64,000 bases of DNA. Source: Acinetobacter piscicola (GTDB taxonomy: Bacteria > Pseudomonadota > Gammaproteobacteria > Pseudomonadales > Moraxellaceae). Below are positions 9,318 through 17,913 of the stretch, piece by piece. The position numbers and the translations under genes are program-made. Numbering within the stretch: position 1 is the first letter of the stretch; the number at the start of each line of letters is the position of its first letter. The notes beneath the pieces were generated by a model, which did not search any database, was not told where the DNA came from, and saw nothing but the letters and a program-made list of their open reading frames with translations. Location: positions 124,001 through 188,000 of the forward strand of contig NZ_NIFO01000006.1 of the NCBI RefSeq assembly GCF_002233755.1. The letters run 5' to 3'.

Positions 9318-9623
9318 ATGTCCAATCTTCCCGATTATTATTATACCCGCCGCTTTTTAGCAATCTTATGTTTTATTGCAGGTTTTGCTTGTGGGATTGG
9401 TTTCTTTGTCACGGGTATGACGAATTACATTTTGTTGGTTTTGATGGTGGTATTTTTTATCCTCACTTACTTTATTGCGCCTTATGCGCAAGGGCGACAA
9501 AGTCGAAGGTCTGATGGTTGGGATATTTTACCGCTCGATGATTGGATTATTTCAGGATTCTTTGATTTGATCATCTATCCATTTCGCTTAATTGTCTATC
9601 TCATAAAAGCGATTTTAGATTAA
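9318..9623 (+). CDS. small membrane protein of unknown function
   Basis: A 101-residue protein with two adjacent hydrophobic segments (FLAILCFIAGFACGIGFFV and YILLVLMVVFFILTYFI). After a short basic stretch, GRQSRRSDGWDILPLDDW, it ends in an amphipathic, largely hydrophobic tail. I chose the ATG at 9318 over the TTG at 9255 because it places the start just before the first membrane segment; neither has a strong ribosome site. I do not recognise a family. Confidence 0.6.
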   Translation: MSNLPDYYYTRRFLAILCFIAGFACGIGFFVTGMTNYILLVLMVVFFILTYFIAPYAQGRQSRRSDGWDILPLDDWIISGFFDLIIYPFRLIVYLIKAILD

Positions 9624-9689
9624 CAACGTTTATATAATCGTTGCATTATTAGATATCTTATAAAAGTCAAAAATAATCGAAATTATTAT

Positions 9690-9800
9690 TGAGAGTCCCT
9701 TCGCTTATCTGGGATGAGTAATATTGTTCAGAATGGGGGAGAATCCTCACACTCTTACGCGTAATAACGCTCATCCTTTAAAAAGGAGAGGGAACGTTCA
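9690..9800. repeat. intergenic inverted-repeat element, degenerate copy
   Basis: This stretch carries TCCCTTCGCTTATCTGGGAT at one side and CTCATCCTTTAAAAAGGAGA at the other, with CTTACGCGTAATAACGCTCA inside. The same word order (CTTACGC..GCTCATCC, TTTAAAAA flanked by C- and G-runs) appears at 13986-14117. It belongs to the family of short C-rich elements found four times in this window. No ORF is seen from 9624 to 9904. Confidence 0.5.
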
Positions 9801-9904
9801 TTATAATAAATGTTCATCACAACTCGGCTTATGCAAGAAGTCTATTTAAGCGCATTTTATTCACAATCATTTTTTATTTAAGCCCGTTTTTATTTTCAAT
9901 CACT

Positions 9905-10285
9905 TTATTTAATTTGACGGTGGATTTCTAAGACCTGTTTTTGTGCTTTAGTCAGTTTATCAACAACCAATTCATAAGAGCTTTGCACTAAATCTTCAAT
10001 CAATTCAGGGGTGATGAGTTCTCCTGCATAAACTGTAATCCAATGTCTTTTATTCATGTGATAGCCAGCACGAATAGATGGATAAGCATCTCGTAACATT
10101 TCACCATCATCAGGTTGAACTTTTAAATTGACGATTTTATTGCCTTGTAGTGATGAACTGAGCATAAACATTTTATCCATCACTTTAATGACTTTGATAT
10201 CTTCACCAAATGGATAATCTAGTTCTGCTTTAGGCATTTTTAGCGCAATTGTAATTGCTAATTTTTCTATTTCATCGCCAGTCAT
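9905..10285 (-). CDS. MmcQ/YjbR family protein
   Basis: A 126-residue protein with the family's pattern: an N-terminal helix, then ELDYPFGEDIKVIKVMDKMF (a P-F-G-x-x motif and first strands), VNLKVQPDDGEMLRDAYPSI and the conserved RAGYHMNKRHWITVY. YjbR proteins adopt a CyaY-like fold and are often described as DNA-binding-like, but their function is not settled. It is followed, 32 bases upstream on the map, by the L,D-transpeptidase on the same strand, so the two may share a transcript. Confidence 0.85.
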   Translation of the reverse strand: MTGDEIEKLAITIALKMPKAELDYPFGEDIKVIKVMDKMFMLSSSLQGNKIVNLKVQPDDGEMLRDAYPSIRAGYHMNKRHWITVYAGELITPELIEDLVQSSYELVVDKLTKAQKQVLEIHRQIK

Positions 10286-10317
10286 GACATTCTCATTCTA
10301 TTTATATCAACAGTATA

Positions 10318-10917
10318 TTATGGATAAATCGTAATGATTGTCCCATCATCGACCAAGTTCCATATTTCATCCATATCGACATTTCTAACAGCGATACAGC
10401 CCCATGTCCAATCATTGCGTGGTAAATAACGCATTAAGCTGGGTAATTTTTCTATTTGCGAATTCGTTGCCGACCCATGAATCATAATATCACTTCCAGC
10501 AGGAACGCCGAGTTGTTGTGCTTTTTTCTGATCTTGCACATTTGGATAGGACACATGTAATGATTTATAAAAGGCACTGTTGGGATTTCGCCAATCTAAA
10601 ATATATTGCCCTTCAGGTGTTTTTCCATCACCTTCTTGAACTTTATGCCCAACGGGGTTAAAACCCAAACGCATTGGATAAGTTTGGATCGTTTGCTCAC
10701 GATGCATCAGTTTTAGCAGTCGCTCCGTTTTATAGACTTTTACTTCGCTAATTGGTGTGGTTTGACGGATATCTTTGATTTGCAGATCAGTAAAATTCTG
10801 TACTTGAATGCTTGCTTCTGCTGTCGGGATAAAGTGATTAAATTTTTCATAGATCAATATACTCGAAAGAATGAGTGCAAGAATGATGATGCTGAAAAAG
10901 ATATATTTCTTATTCAT
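10318..10917 (-). CDS. L,D-transpeptidase (YkuD domain)
   Basis: A 199-residue protein with an N-terminal membrane anchor (IFFSIIILALILSSILIY) and a YkuD catalytic domain. IMIHGSATNS supplies the conserved His, and DWTWGCIAVRNVDMDEIW carries the catalytic Cys in the S/T-x-G-C-x-x-x-x-N pattern. These enzymes form 3-3 peptidoglycan crosslinks or attach proteins or amino acids to peptidoglycan in the periplasm. The small size and lack of a LysM domain resemble the short YafK/ErfK-like forms. The exact substrate is not evident. Confidence 0.85.
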   Translation of the reverse strand: MNKKYIFFSIIILALILSSILIYEKFNHFIPTAEASIQVQNFTDLQIKDIRQTTPISEVKVYKTERLLKLMHREQTIQTYPMRLGFNPVGHKVQEGDGKTPEGQYILDWRNPNSAFYKSLHVSYPNVQDQKKAQQLGVPAGSDIMIHGSATNSQIEKLPSLMRYLPRNDWTWGCIAVRNVDMDEIWNLVDDGTIITIYP

Positions 10918-11010
10918 TGTTACTGATAATTATATAAAAACATGTATTGTATGAATTTTATTCATTTTAAAGGTAAAAGCTGTAGTTGATTTGTGATTGT
11001 GGATTTATCC

Positions 11011-11050
11011 TGTGGATAAACACATGGTTATCCACAGAATTTGTGGGTAA
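11011..11050. repeat. DnaA-box-like cluster, copy 2
   Basis: TGTGGATAA (11011-11019), TTATCCACA (11028-11036) and TGTGGGTAA (11042-11050) repeat copy 1 with exactly the same start-to-start spacing of 17 and 14 bases. A fourth partial box, TGTGGATTT, lies at 10999. About 250 bases of very AT-rich sequence follow up to the next gene. The gap from 10918 to 11326 shows no ORF. Confidence 0.75.
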
Positions 11051-11326
11051 GTCTAATCGATCTTTGAATAGTATTGATAAAATTTAAAATTATAATATAT
11101 GAATATTTTATGAATTCAGTATTTATTTATGTCATTCACTTTGTGAAGAAATTGAATGAATTTTATAATTTTTCAATTGATTGGTTTATGTAAGTATTTA
11201 TTATTAAAATAATTTTTTAGATTTGTGCATATTTTTATTGAAAATATGCGAATTACGAGATATTTTTAGCAAGCTTTATATTTACGAAAAATTACTTTTT
11301 ATTCATTTATAACAAAAGGGTAGCTC

Positions 11327-12760
11327 ATGTTATTTAAAAAAACATTGCTTGTGATTATGTGTAGTTCTGCTTTGGTTGCTTGCGGAGGTGGTGGTGGCTC
11401 ATCAAACGGTGACAGTTCATCAAACGGCAGTGGTTCAAATGGAGGTAGCACAGGCGGAGGTAGTGTAACTACACCTGTTTCTGATTTGGACAAAGCAAAA
11501 CAACTGATTGAAACGACTAAAGCGATTATTTCATATTATGATGGTTTTCAAGATATTGCGGATAATTATAAAACACCAGTCGAAGTGATCAATAATACTG
11601 CTTCTGATTTAGGTCGTGCCGCTGGCATAGTGACTACGCTTGCAGAGCTTGCTATGGAAGATGCGCAAGGCAAAACTAAGCAATACAGTGCGGCTGAATT
11701 AGAGCTATTATTAAATAAAGATGCGATTAAAAATCAATATCCTCTAGGATATGACTTAAAAAATAATACATTGCAAATTCAGGTAACAGGTAGTTCAATC
11801 AAAGTAACAGGTTCTGCTGATGTTGCGTACTGGGACGAATTTAAAGAGCCAAATGCATGGGATTGGGATAACCCAGATTGGTTAACCAATAAAGAAAACT
11901 TTATTTATGCAAACCAAGCTAAAGTAAACGTGACCAATCTGGTGTTTGAAGCTCCTTTTATCGCAAATCAAAGTACGTATAATTTTAAAATTGCAAATGG
12001 TGGTGCGATTGAAGTAATCAATGCAGCACAGCAAAAGGCTAAATTTAGCTTCACTGCAGACAGTACGGCTAAGTTGGTGTACCCAGTTGCGAATACCTTG
12101 GAAAATCAAGAGACTTTACCGAATCAAGCATCTTTACAATTAAAAGGTTTAGTTTTTGAAAGTGCAGATGTAAAAGCGACATTGAGTGAAGTTTCATCTT
12201 CAGCAAAAACGGTTAAGTTCTCTAATGGTCAATCAACGATTGAACAATTAATACCATCTGAGTTGGTTTTAAAAGGTCAGGTTTCTTATTTACAAGAAGT
12301 ATTGGATCTTGATGCAAGTATTAAACTCAATAATGATTTATCAAAAGTCATTGATATTAGTGCGGGTCATGAAACTGCACTTAATTTTATTAATGCAGAT
12401 TTAGCCGTTAAATTGTCAGGTAAATTAAAAGGTGCTAACGCAACGCCAACCCCATTTAGTATCAATGTGACTGCCAAGCGTGCTGAATATTTAAAAGGTA
12501 CTGCAAATGTTGCAGTTGCGGTTGATAAAAATGCATTGAACATTGAGTTTGCTTCACAAGATATTACTCAAGAAAAACCTGTAGTGAGCAGTGTGATCAA
12601 GCATGAAAATGGTGCATTTGTTCAAATTGCGGATATTAAAAAGTTTAGTACGGCTGATGTAAAAGTCGGAACGACAAGTTATGGAACAATTACCAAAAAT
12701 TCTTCAGAGCAATATGCTGTGAAATTTATTGACGATACAGTTGTTTATATCACTCCATAA
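11327..12760 (+). CDS. lipoprotein with Gly/Ser linker, unknown function
   Basis: A 477-residue protein with a lipoprotein signal (MLFKKTLLVIMCSSALVACG, lipobox LVAC). A linker of about 35 residues follows, almost entirely Gly and Ser, and then a large domain rich in short beta strands (for example ITVTGSADVAYW-like, KVNVTNLVFEA and FSINVTAKRAEY segments). It should be anchored in the outer or inner membrane and face the periplasm or outside. The GGGGSS start is common in Acinetobacter surface lipoproteins. I do not recognise a family. A terminator follows. Confidence 0.7.
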   Translation: MLFKKTLLVIMCSSALVACGGGGGSSNGDSSSNGSGSNGGSTGGGSVTTPVSDLDKAKQLIETTKAIISYYDGFQDIADNYKTPVEVINNTASDLGRAAGIVTTLAELAMEDAQGKTKQYSAAELELLLNKDAIKNQYPLGYDLKNNTLQIQVTGSSIKVTGSADVAYWDEFKEPNAWDWDNPDWLTNKENFIYANQAKVNVTNLVFEAPFIANQSTYNFKIANGGAIEVINAAQQKAKFSFTADSTAKLVYPVANTLENQETLPNQASLQLKGLVFESADVKATLSEVSSSAKTVKFSNGQSTIEQLIPSELVLKGQVSYLQEVLDLDASIKLNNDLSKVIDISAGHETALNFINADLAVKLSGKLKGANATPTPFSINVTAKRAEYLKGTANVAVAVDKNALNIEFASQDITQEKPVVSSVIKHENGAFVQIADIKKFSTADVKVGTTSYGTITKNSSEQYAVKFIDDTVVYITP

Positions 12761-12774
12761 TTTAGACTTGTGAG

Positions 12775-12800
12775 AAGAGGACAGCATGCGCTGTCTTCTT
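12775..12800 (+). terminator. intrinsic terminator
   Basis: An 11-bp stem AAGAGGACAGC/GCTGTCTTCTT with one G-U pair and loop ATGC is followed by TTATATT. It ends the lipoprotein transcript and lies only 9 bases before the next start codon. Confidence 0.75.
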
Positions 12801-12809
12801 TTATATTAA

Positions 12810-13883
12810 ATGAATAAAAATCTTATATTTCTAACGCTGCTTCCTAGCGTATGTTTTGCAGAAAAATCAGCACAGTTTTCATTGAATGCAGAATTGTATA
12901 GCGATCCTGTTTCAGTCCACGCCTTTTTGAATGATTGGGATAGCCCACATTTGGAAAAGGGTAAGAATGCCTTTGCTTCGGGCAAAATGAAACTTGAAAC
13001 GCAACAAGATCACTGGACGATGGGTTGGGTATGGTCTTATGACTACCAATTACGTTTTAGTGAAGATATGGCAAAATTATATTATCAAATTCAAAATGAT
13101 CAGCTTATCGATGCGAATTCAAGTTATGCACTGGAATTAGAAGCACAACATATCGATACGGTTGGAACACGATTTGGTTATGATTGGGATATCCACCCCA
13201 ATTGGACAGTTGTGACGGGAGCTACCGTATTAATCGGACGTCATTATGTCGATGGTACATTTCAGGCACGTGGTCAAACCACAAATATGACTGAACTGAT
13301 GGATCGAGTTAGTTGGTTGAATGGCCATTTGAACTATAGTTATGATCAACCTGCATTAAAAGAAGATGAACTGGGTTGGAATGGCAAAACAGACAAAGGT
13401 TATGGTTATGCCTTGGATTTGGGTTTAAAAGGTAAAATAGGCAAAAATTGGGATCTTTACTTTCAAGCTGAAGATATTTTTAGCTATTTGTATTGGGACA
13501 ATGCTCCATTTACAAAATATAGTATTACTTATGATCAGAACAGTCGCCCACGTATGGATTTGTCTGGACAGTTGAGTAAAACCAAGCAATATAAACAAAA
13601 ATTGCCGTTTAAAATCAGTTCTGAAATTACCTATACATCCGATGTAAATCCTTGGAGTATCAGTCTGAGTAGTTTTTCAAATCAGTATTTAACTTTGGCG
13701 CAATTGAATGGCTTTTGGCAGACTGTTCCACTTAAATATGGCGTACATATAGAGCCACAGACACATTCTTTAGGTGTATCTGTACAGCATAAAAACTTCG
13801 GTTTGAAATATTTGACAGATGATTTAGCAACCAATGATGCGCATCGTTTTAGTACGTATTTATATGCCCAATATTTCTGGTAA
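12810..13883 (+). CDS. outer-membrane beta-barrel-like protein, unknown function
   Basis: A 357-residue protein with a signal peptide (MNKNLIFLTLLPSVCFAEKS). It has many alternating-residue strands ending in aromatic residues and a C-terminal TYLYAQYFW, the terminal aromatic pattern recognised by the BAM machinery. It should therefore be an outer-membrane barrel, but I do not recognise the family. The ATG has no ribosome site in front, and the hairpin at 12775-12800 ends 9 bases upstream. Expression may depend on readthrough or on a start elsewhere. Confidence 0.65.
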   Translation: MNKNLIFLTLLPSVCFAEKSAQFSLNAELYSDPVSVHAFLNDWDSPHLEKGKNAFASGKMKLETQQDHWTMGWVWSYDYQLRFSEDMAKLYYQIQNDQLIDANSSYALELEAQHIDTVGTRFGYDWDIHPNWTVVTGATVLIGRHYVDGTFQARGQTTNMTELMDRVSWLNGHLNYSYDQPALKEDELGWNGKTDKGYGYALDLGLKGKIGKNWDLYFQAEDIFSYLYWDNAPFTKYSITYDQNSRPRMDLSGQLSKTKQYKQKLPFKISSEITYTSDVNPWSISLSSFSNQYLTLAQLNGFWQTVPLKYGVHIEPQTHSLGVSVQHKNFGLKYLTDDLATNDAHRFSTYLYAQYFW

Positions 13884-13985
13884 TACCGTTTTTAAAAACT
13901 GATTTTAAAATGAATAAGCGATTAAAAAAGCGGGCTTTTCGCCCTAATGCTGATCAGTTAAGAGTAATTTAGTACTTACTCATCT

Positions 13986-14117
13986 AAAAATCTCCCCTAA
14001 CCCCTCTTTAAAAAAGAGGGGGGAACTATTGAGAATTTAAAATAATTTTAGATTCCCTTACGCAGCTGCGCTGCTCATCCCTCCTTTGGAAAAGGAGGGT
14101 TGGGGAGGATTTAAAAA
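13986..14117. repeat. intergenic C-rich inverted-repeat element, full-length copy
   Basis: Two arms in inverted orientation enclose a spacer that contains CTTACGCAGCTGCGCTGCTC. The left arm is AAATCTCCCCTAACCCCTCT then TTAAAAAAGAGGGG; the right arm is CCTCCTTTGGAAAAGGAGGG then TTGGGGAGGATTT. Each arm is itself a hairpin. Related copies lie at 9690-9800, 23911-23975 and 58919-58979. It occupies most of the gap between the barrel gene and selO. Confidence 0.7.
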
Positions 14118-14157
14118 TACTTAACTGATTGGCATTAGGTTATTTACCCGCAATTTA

Positions 14158-15600
14158 CTAAGAAGAACAACTCACAGATATTTCAGGTACATCACTCGGC
14201 AGTGGTGCTAAATCCTCAGCTTTTTCTAAATTGACTTGTTTAGTAAAAGGTTGACTCAGCAATTTAAATAAACGCTCTACTTCTGAGAAATCATCACGCT
14301 CCGCCAGTTCAATGGCTTTCTGTGCCATGTGATTACGAAGGATATAAACAGGATTGGCTTTCACCATTTCAGCATCAAGCGCATCAATATCTTGGTTTTC
14401 ACGAATACTTTGATATTGCGTTAAAAATACTTCGAATTGATGACGATCCACACAATCATCTTTAATTGCTTCATATTGTTTATTCTGCAAACGAATAAAG
14501 CTGTCGGTGTAGTCTAATTGCTCAGATTGCAGTACTTTTAAAAAGGCCATACCGCAATCAAGACTGTCTTTATGGAAGCTTGGAAGCCCCATTTTTTGAC
14601 ACAGACCTAGCGTATAATGTTCTAAAAATGTCGGCTCAAAATGTTCTAAACATTCAACTAAATCTTGTTTAAATTGTTCTTTTTCGTCAGCCTTTGCTAA
14701 CGGAATTAAATTATTTAACCAATTCCAAAGATTCCAATGCGCAATACTGGGTTGATTTTGATAGGTATAACGCCCATTGTAATCACTGTGGTTGTTAATC
14801 CAATTCGGACGGAAACGTTCCATAAATCCGTAAGGACCAAAATCCAAAGTTGAGCCTGTGATATTTAAATTATCTGTATTCATCACACCATGTGCAAAGC
14901 CGACCAATTGCCACTTGGCGATCATAATCGCTGTGTTTTGAATGACTTTGGCTGCAAAAGCGAGTAGTGGCTTTTCAGCCTCTAAACATTCTGGATAGTG
15001 CCATTCGATACATTTCTGTGTGAATTCTGCCAATAAATCAGGTTGGTATTGATTAATCCATTCAAAATGTCCTAAACGAATATGGCAGTCAGATGTACGC
15101 AACATCATAGCGCCTGATTCAAGCGTTTCTCGCTGTATGCCTTGTGTAGAGGAGGTGAAACCGACTGAATTGCTAGAAGGTACGCCAAGCGCATTGAGTG
15201 CATGACCCGCGAGATATTCTCGAATTACAGAACGTAATACTGCACGACCATCTCCCATGCGAGAGTAGGGCGTTAAACCTGCACCTTTCAGATGTAAGTC
15301 AATGGTTTGACCCTGTCGATTTAAAATCTGAGCAATCAGTAAGCCTCGACCATCACCGAGCTGACCAGCCCACTGTCCAAACTGATGTCCTGCATAGACC
15401 ATCGCCAATGGATGAAATTCGGGAAAGGTTTTTTGTCCGCTACAGATTTCGACCCATTGAGTTTTATCCTCATTTGACCATTGCAACTCATCGGCTAAAG
15501 CAGCATTAAAATGTCCAGCTTTGGCGCCTTTAAGCGGAACTGGCATTTGCTCATGGTAGAGTTTTGGATTGAGTGATGGGTAACGTGAATTGAAATACAT
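14158..15600 (-). CDS. selO: protein adenylyltransferase SelO
   Basis: A 480-residue pseudokinase-fold enzyme (YdiU/UPF0061) that transfers AMP from ATP to Ser/Thr/Tyr residues of target proteins in redox homeostasis. Visible family motifs are YAGHQFGQWAGQLGDGRGLL, LKGAGLTPYSRMGDGRAVLR (nucleotide binding), GFAHGVMNTDNLNITGSTLD and DFGPYGFMERF. The protein ends in SVSCSS, the position occupied by the conserved redox Cys, or selenocysteine in eukaryotes. Length is normal. It stands alone between a repeat element and a cupin pseudogene. Confidence 0.95.
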   Translation of the reverse strand: MYFNSRYPSLNPKLYHEQMPVPLKGAKAGHFNAALADELQWSNEDKTQWVEICSGQKTFPEFHPLAMVYAGHQFGQWAGQLGDGRGLLIAQILNRQGQTIDLHLKGAGLTPYSRMGDGRAVLRSVIREYLAGHALNALGVPSSNSVGFTSSTQGIQRETLESGAMMLRTSDCHIRLGHFEWINQYQPDLLAEFTQKCIEWHYPECLEAEKPLLAFAAKVIQNTAIMIAKWQLVGFAHGVMNTDNLNITGSTLDFGPYGFMERFRPNWINNHSDYNGRYTYQNQPSIAHWNLWNWLNNLIPLAKADEKEQFKQDLVECLEHFEPTFLEHYTLGLCQKMGLPSFHKDSLDCGMAFLKVLQSEQLDYTDSFIRLQNKQYEAIKDDCVDRHQFEVFLTQYQSIRENQDIDALDAEMVKANPVYILRNHMAQKAIELAERDDFSEVERLFKLLSQPFTKQVNLEKAEDLAPLPSDVPEISVSCSS

Positions 15601-15677
15601 AGCAATTGATCACAGTGGATTAGGCATGACTTCACCAATATAGCAAAGTTTTATCGGTATGGATAATTCCAACTGTT

Positions 15678-16038
15678 TCAGTCAACAATAAATAATTTTG
15701 CCTCATCGAAGTTGATGAACGATGTACTTCGGTATGGTCTGCAACTTGGTAACTCATTCCTGTACTTAATGTAAATGTACGTCCATCCTCAAGCTCTGTA
15801 TGCAATTCACCTTTTAAGCAAAATAGAATATGATCTTCAGAACACCATGAACAAAAAATAAAGCACTGTTTTATTTGCAGTGCAAGGCTAAATAACCTGC
15901 TTAATATTCAATAATTCGAATTCGGATATTGTCAAATTGTTGTGTATACCAAAGAATATAACCTAGCTCACCTTCATGGCGAGTGGTAGGAATGTTTGTC
16001 CAATTGGTGATACCGAAGGGAATGTTATTAATTTGCAT
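15678..16038 (-). pseudogene. DHCW-motif cupin protein, decayed
   Basis: The frame opens with MQINNIPFGITNWTNIP and reads to IRIRIIEY, where TAA (15901-15903) interrupts it. After AGYLA the reading is broken by about 35 bases that fold as a terminator-like hairpin. It then resumes as WCSEDHILFCLKGELHTELE and DGRTFTLSTGMSYQVADHTE. A lost base after STSM hides the normal ending EAKLFIVD-stop at 15678. Put together, these pieces rebuild a complete cupin of about 107 residues of the DHCW-motif group, whose function is unknown. Three separate lesions make sequencing error unlikely. Confidence 0.85.
15851..15885 (-). repeat. terminator-like hairpin inside the cupin pseudogene
   Basis: On the minus strand GCACTG and CAGTGC (15878-15883 and 15863-15868) form a 6-bp stem around CAAATAAAA. 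The T-rich run TTTATTTTTT follows. It sits exactly where the DHW of the cupin should be encoded, so it appears to have been inserted or to have replaced coding bases. Confidence 0.6.
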
Positions 16039-16140
16039 TTTATTTTACTCACTGATGTTACGTATTTGAGACCAAGGACTTACATATTTAAAATGAAAAA
16101 TACTCAGCAGAGTCTTAAATTTAAAATTTATATTTAGGGT

Positions 16141-16190
16141 TAGGCCTTCGGCTCGACCTACTTTTCTTTCGGGAAAAGTAGGCAAAACCA
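16141..16190. repeat. palindromic intergenic sequence
   Basis: CCTACTTTTC (16157-16166) and GAAAAGTAGG (16173-16182) form a 10-bp perfect inverted repeat, preceded by GGCCTTCGGCTCGA. It has the look of a dispersed intergenic repeat but occurs only once in this window. No ORF is seen from 16039 to 16433. Confidence 0.45.
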
Positions 16191-16392
16191 TTGTCATCCG
16201 CTGAACTCGTTCAATACCGTCAATTCTTCAGATTCATTGCAAAAACATTCTGATTCAAATGCAGTCCTGTCTCGAACAATAGCGAATGACGTTTCCGCGT
16301 CTCAATTAACAGTTGTGAATAAAATTGAAAAAAACTTTTTGACTATCGCTGTGTAACATCAGTTACGTATTATTTTGAATCAAAAGTGCAAA

Positions 16393-16415
16393 AAAAGCCC
16401 CATTAAGGAGCTTTT
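16393..16415 (-). terminator. intrinsic terminator of the desaturase gene
   Basis: The stem AAAAGCCCC/GGAGCTTTT has one mismatch and loop ATTAA. On the minus strand it is followed by T's. It lies 19 bases beyond the desaturase stop codon. Confidence 0.8.
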
Positions 16416-16433
16416 CTATTCATTTGAATTTGA

Positions 16434-17597
16434 TTAAGAAACCACGTTCTTTTTAATACCACGCATTAATGTTTCTAAACGTTCACGATGGAAGGCTAGC
16501 TTTTGTTCAACCAATTGGAAATCAACTTTTAACTTCACATCCATTTGGTGAATTTTTTCAGCAACAGCCGCTTTTTTGGCTTGAAGTTCTTGCTCTTTTA
16601 AAGCAGCCCAATCGTTTAAAGTATGGGTAAATGCTTCATATTCTTGAGCAACTTTTTGTTTCATTGCCATGATATCTGCATTTACATCATGCCCGTAAAT
16701 CGCAAGATCTTGTTGTGCATATTTAAACTTCATTGCCAATTCAGCTTTTTTAATATTGAAGTTTGGAATACGGCGTAGGTTTTTTGCTAAACCGACTTTA
16801 GAGCATGACCAAATCAGCCATTTTGTCGGATCATACTGCCACCATTTCACGCCATTACGATAGTCGTATTGGAAAATGTGATGATAGTTATGATAACCCT
16901 CGCCCCAAGTCGCAATAGCAAGGACAAAGTTATCACGTGCAGTATTTTCGTCAGTATAAGGACGTTTGCCCCACATATGACAAAGTGAGTTAATGAAGAA
17001 TGTGACGTGGTGGCTGAAAATCAAACGTAATAATCCACCTAATAATAAAACGCCCCACATATCACCAACAGCCCAACCAAGTGGAACTAAGATGGCTGCA
17101 TGAACTGCGATCACCAGTGGAATGTAATATTTGTCCTGAAACATCACGACTTTATCATTCAACAAATCGGGTGCATTTTTATAGTTTTTTTCAGAAGATG
17201 GGTAGTTACGTAACATCCAACCGATATGTGCAAACCAAAAACCATTATTAATAGAGTATGGATCTTGTTCTACATCATCAACATGACGGTGATGAGTACG
17301 GTGACCTGAAGCCCAGAACAAAATACTATTTTGCACAGCAAATGTACCCATAATCATCAAAATGATTTTGAGTGGTAAGGTCGCTTCATAAGCACGATGC
17401 GCCCATAAGCGATGATAGCCAGCAGTAATACCTAAGCTACTTAAACCAAGTAAAACGAATAAACTAATCCAAGCCGCCATACTAAAATCATGATGGTAGG
17501 CATATAAAGGGATCGCAATCACTGCAATAATTGGTAGCAACACCAATGCAAAGACACCGATCCAATTTATTGGGGCTTTGGGTAGGGGAGCATTCAT
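16434..17597 (-). CDS. membrane fatty-acid (acyl-CoA) desaturase
   Basis: A 387-residue diiron enzyme that introduces a double bond, probably delta-9, into fatty acyl chains at the cytoplasmic membrane. It shows the three histidine boxes HRLWAH (62-67), HRTHH (99-103) and HNYHH (236-240) and four hydrophobic segments. A charged tail of about 100 residues after the catalytic domain (for example KEQELQAKKAAVAEKIHQ) is predicted to be coiled coil, which is not part of the usual 280-300-residue enzyme. The ATG at 17597 is preferred, with AGGAG 11 bases upstream; TTG 17603 or GTG 17609 are possible. Confidence 0.9.
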   Translation of the reverse strand: MNAPLPKAPINWIGVFALVLLPIIAVIAIPLYAYHHDFSMAAWISLFVLLGLSSLGITAGYHRLWAHRAYEATLPLKIILMIMGTFAVQNSILFWASGHRTHHRHVDDVEQDPYSINNGFWFAHIGWMLRNYPSSEKNYKNAPDLLNDKVVMFQDKYYIPLVIAVHAAILVPLGWAVGDMWGVLLLGGLLRLIFSHHVTFFINSLCHMWGKRPYTDENTARDNFVLAIATWGEGYHNYHHIFQYDYRNGVKWWQYDPTKWLIWSCSKVGLAKNLRRIPNFNIKKAELAMKFKYAQQDLAIYGHDVNADIMAMKQKVAQEYEAFTHTLNDWAALKEQELQAKKAAVAEKIHQMDVKLKVDFQLVEQKLAFHRERLETLMRGIKKNVVS

Positions 17598-17913
17598 CTC
17601 CAACAGCACTCCTAAGAACCTTAATTAGGTAAAAATCGAAAGCATAGCTTCAGTATTTTTCTAGGCTATACAGTCGTGGATATTAGCATGAGCGAACAGA
17701 TGTTCACTAGTATTAGTGTACATCTGTATTGTATAAAACAGTAACAGAATAAAACATGAATTTTATCGATTTGATCGGAAAAAAAGAATGGTTCAAAAGT
17801 CGTATTTAATTGTCAAAAAAGTGTAAAAAACATAGGCCTCATACTTGGTATATTAATTGATTTCAAGTTATTGATTTTTAATAAAAATAAAATAAGAATA
17901 ATTGAAGCTTCTG
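17598..17913. other. non-coding gap, desaturase upstream region
   Basis: There is no ORF. The sequence is strongly AT-rich and must hold the desaturase promoter (minus strand). The segment around 17700-17725 has overlapping near-repeats (GTTCACTAGTATTAGTGTAC), in which ACTAGTATTAGT reads as an imperfect palindrome and could be an operator. I see no clear promoter hexamers. Confidence 0.4.

Noticed and set aside
9020..11300. Possibility that the DnaA-box elements with AT-rich flanks are the chromosomal origin
   Set aside because: No dnaA, dnaN, rpmH, gidA or parAB genes are near, and the boxes are too few. Kept only as a repeat of interest.
14158..14180. Selenocysteine in SelO
   Set aside because: The C-terminal position is encoded as Cys (SVSCSS); there is no in-frame TGA before the end.
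16141..16190. Palindrome with GGCCTTCGGCTCGACC as a terminator for the cupin pseudogene or desaturase
   Set aside because: It lacks a T-run and is 250 bases from the desaturase stop, which already has its own terminator.
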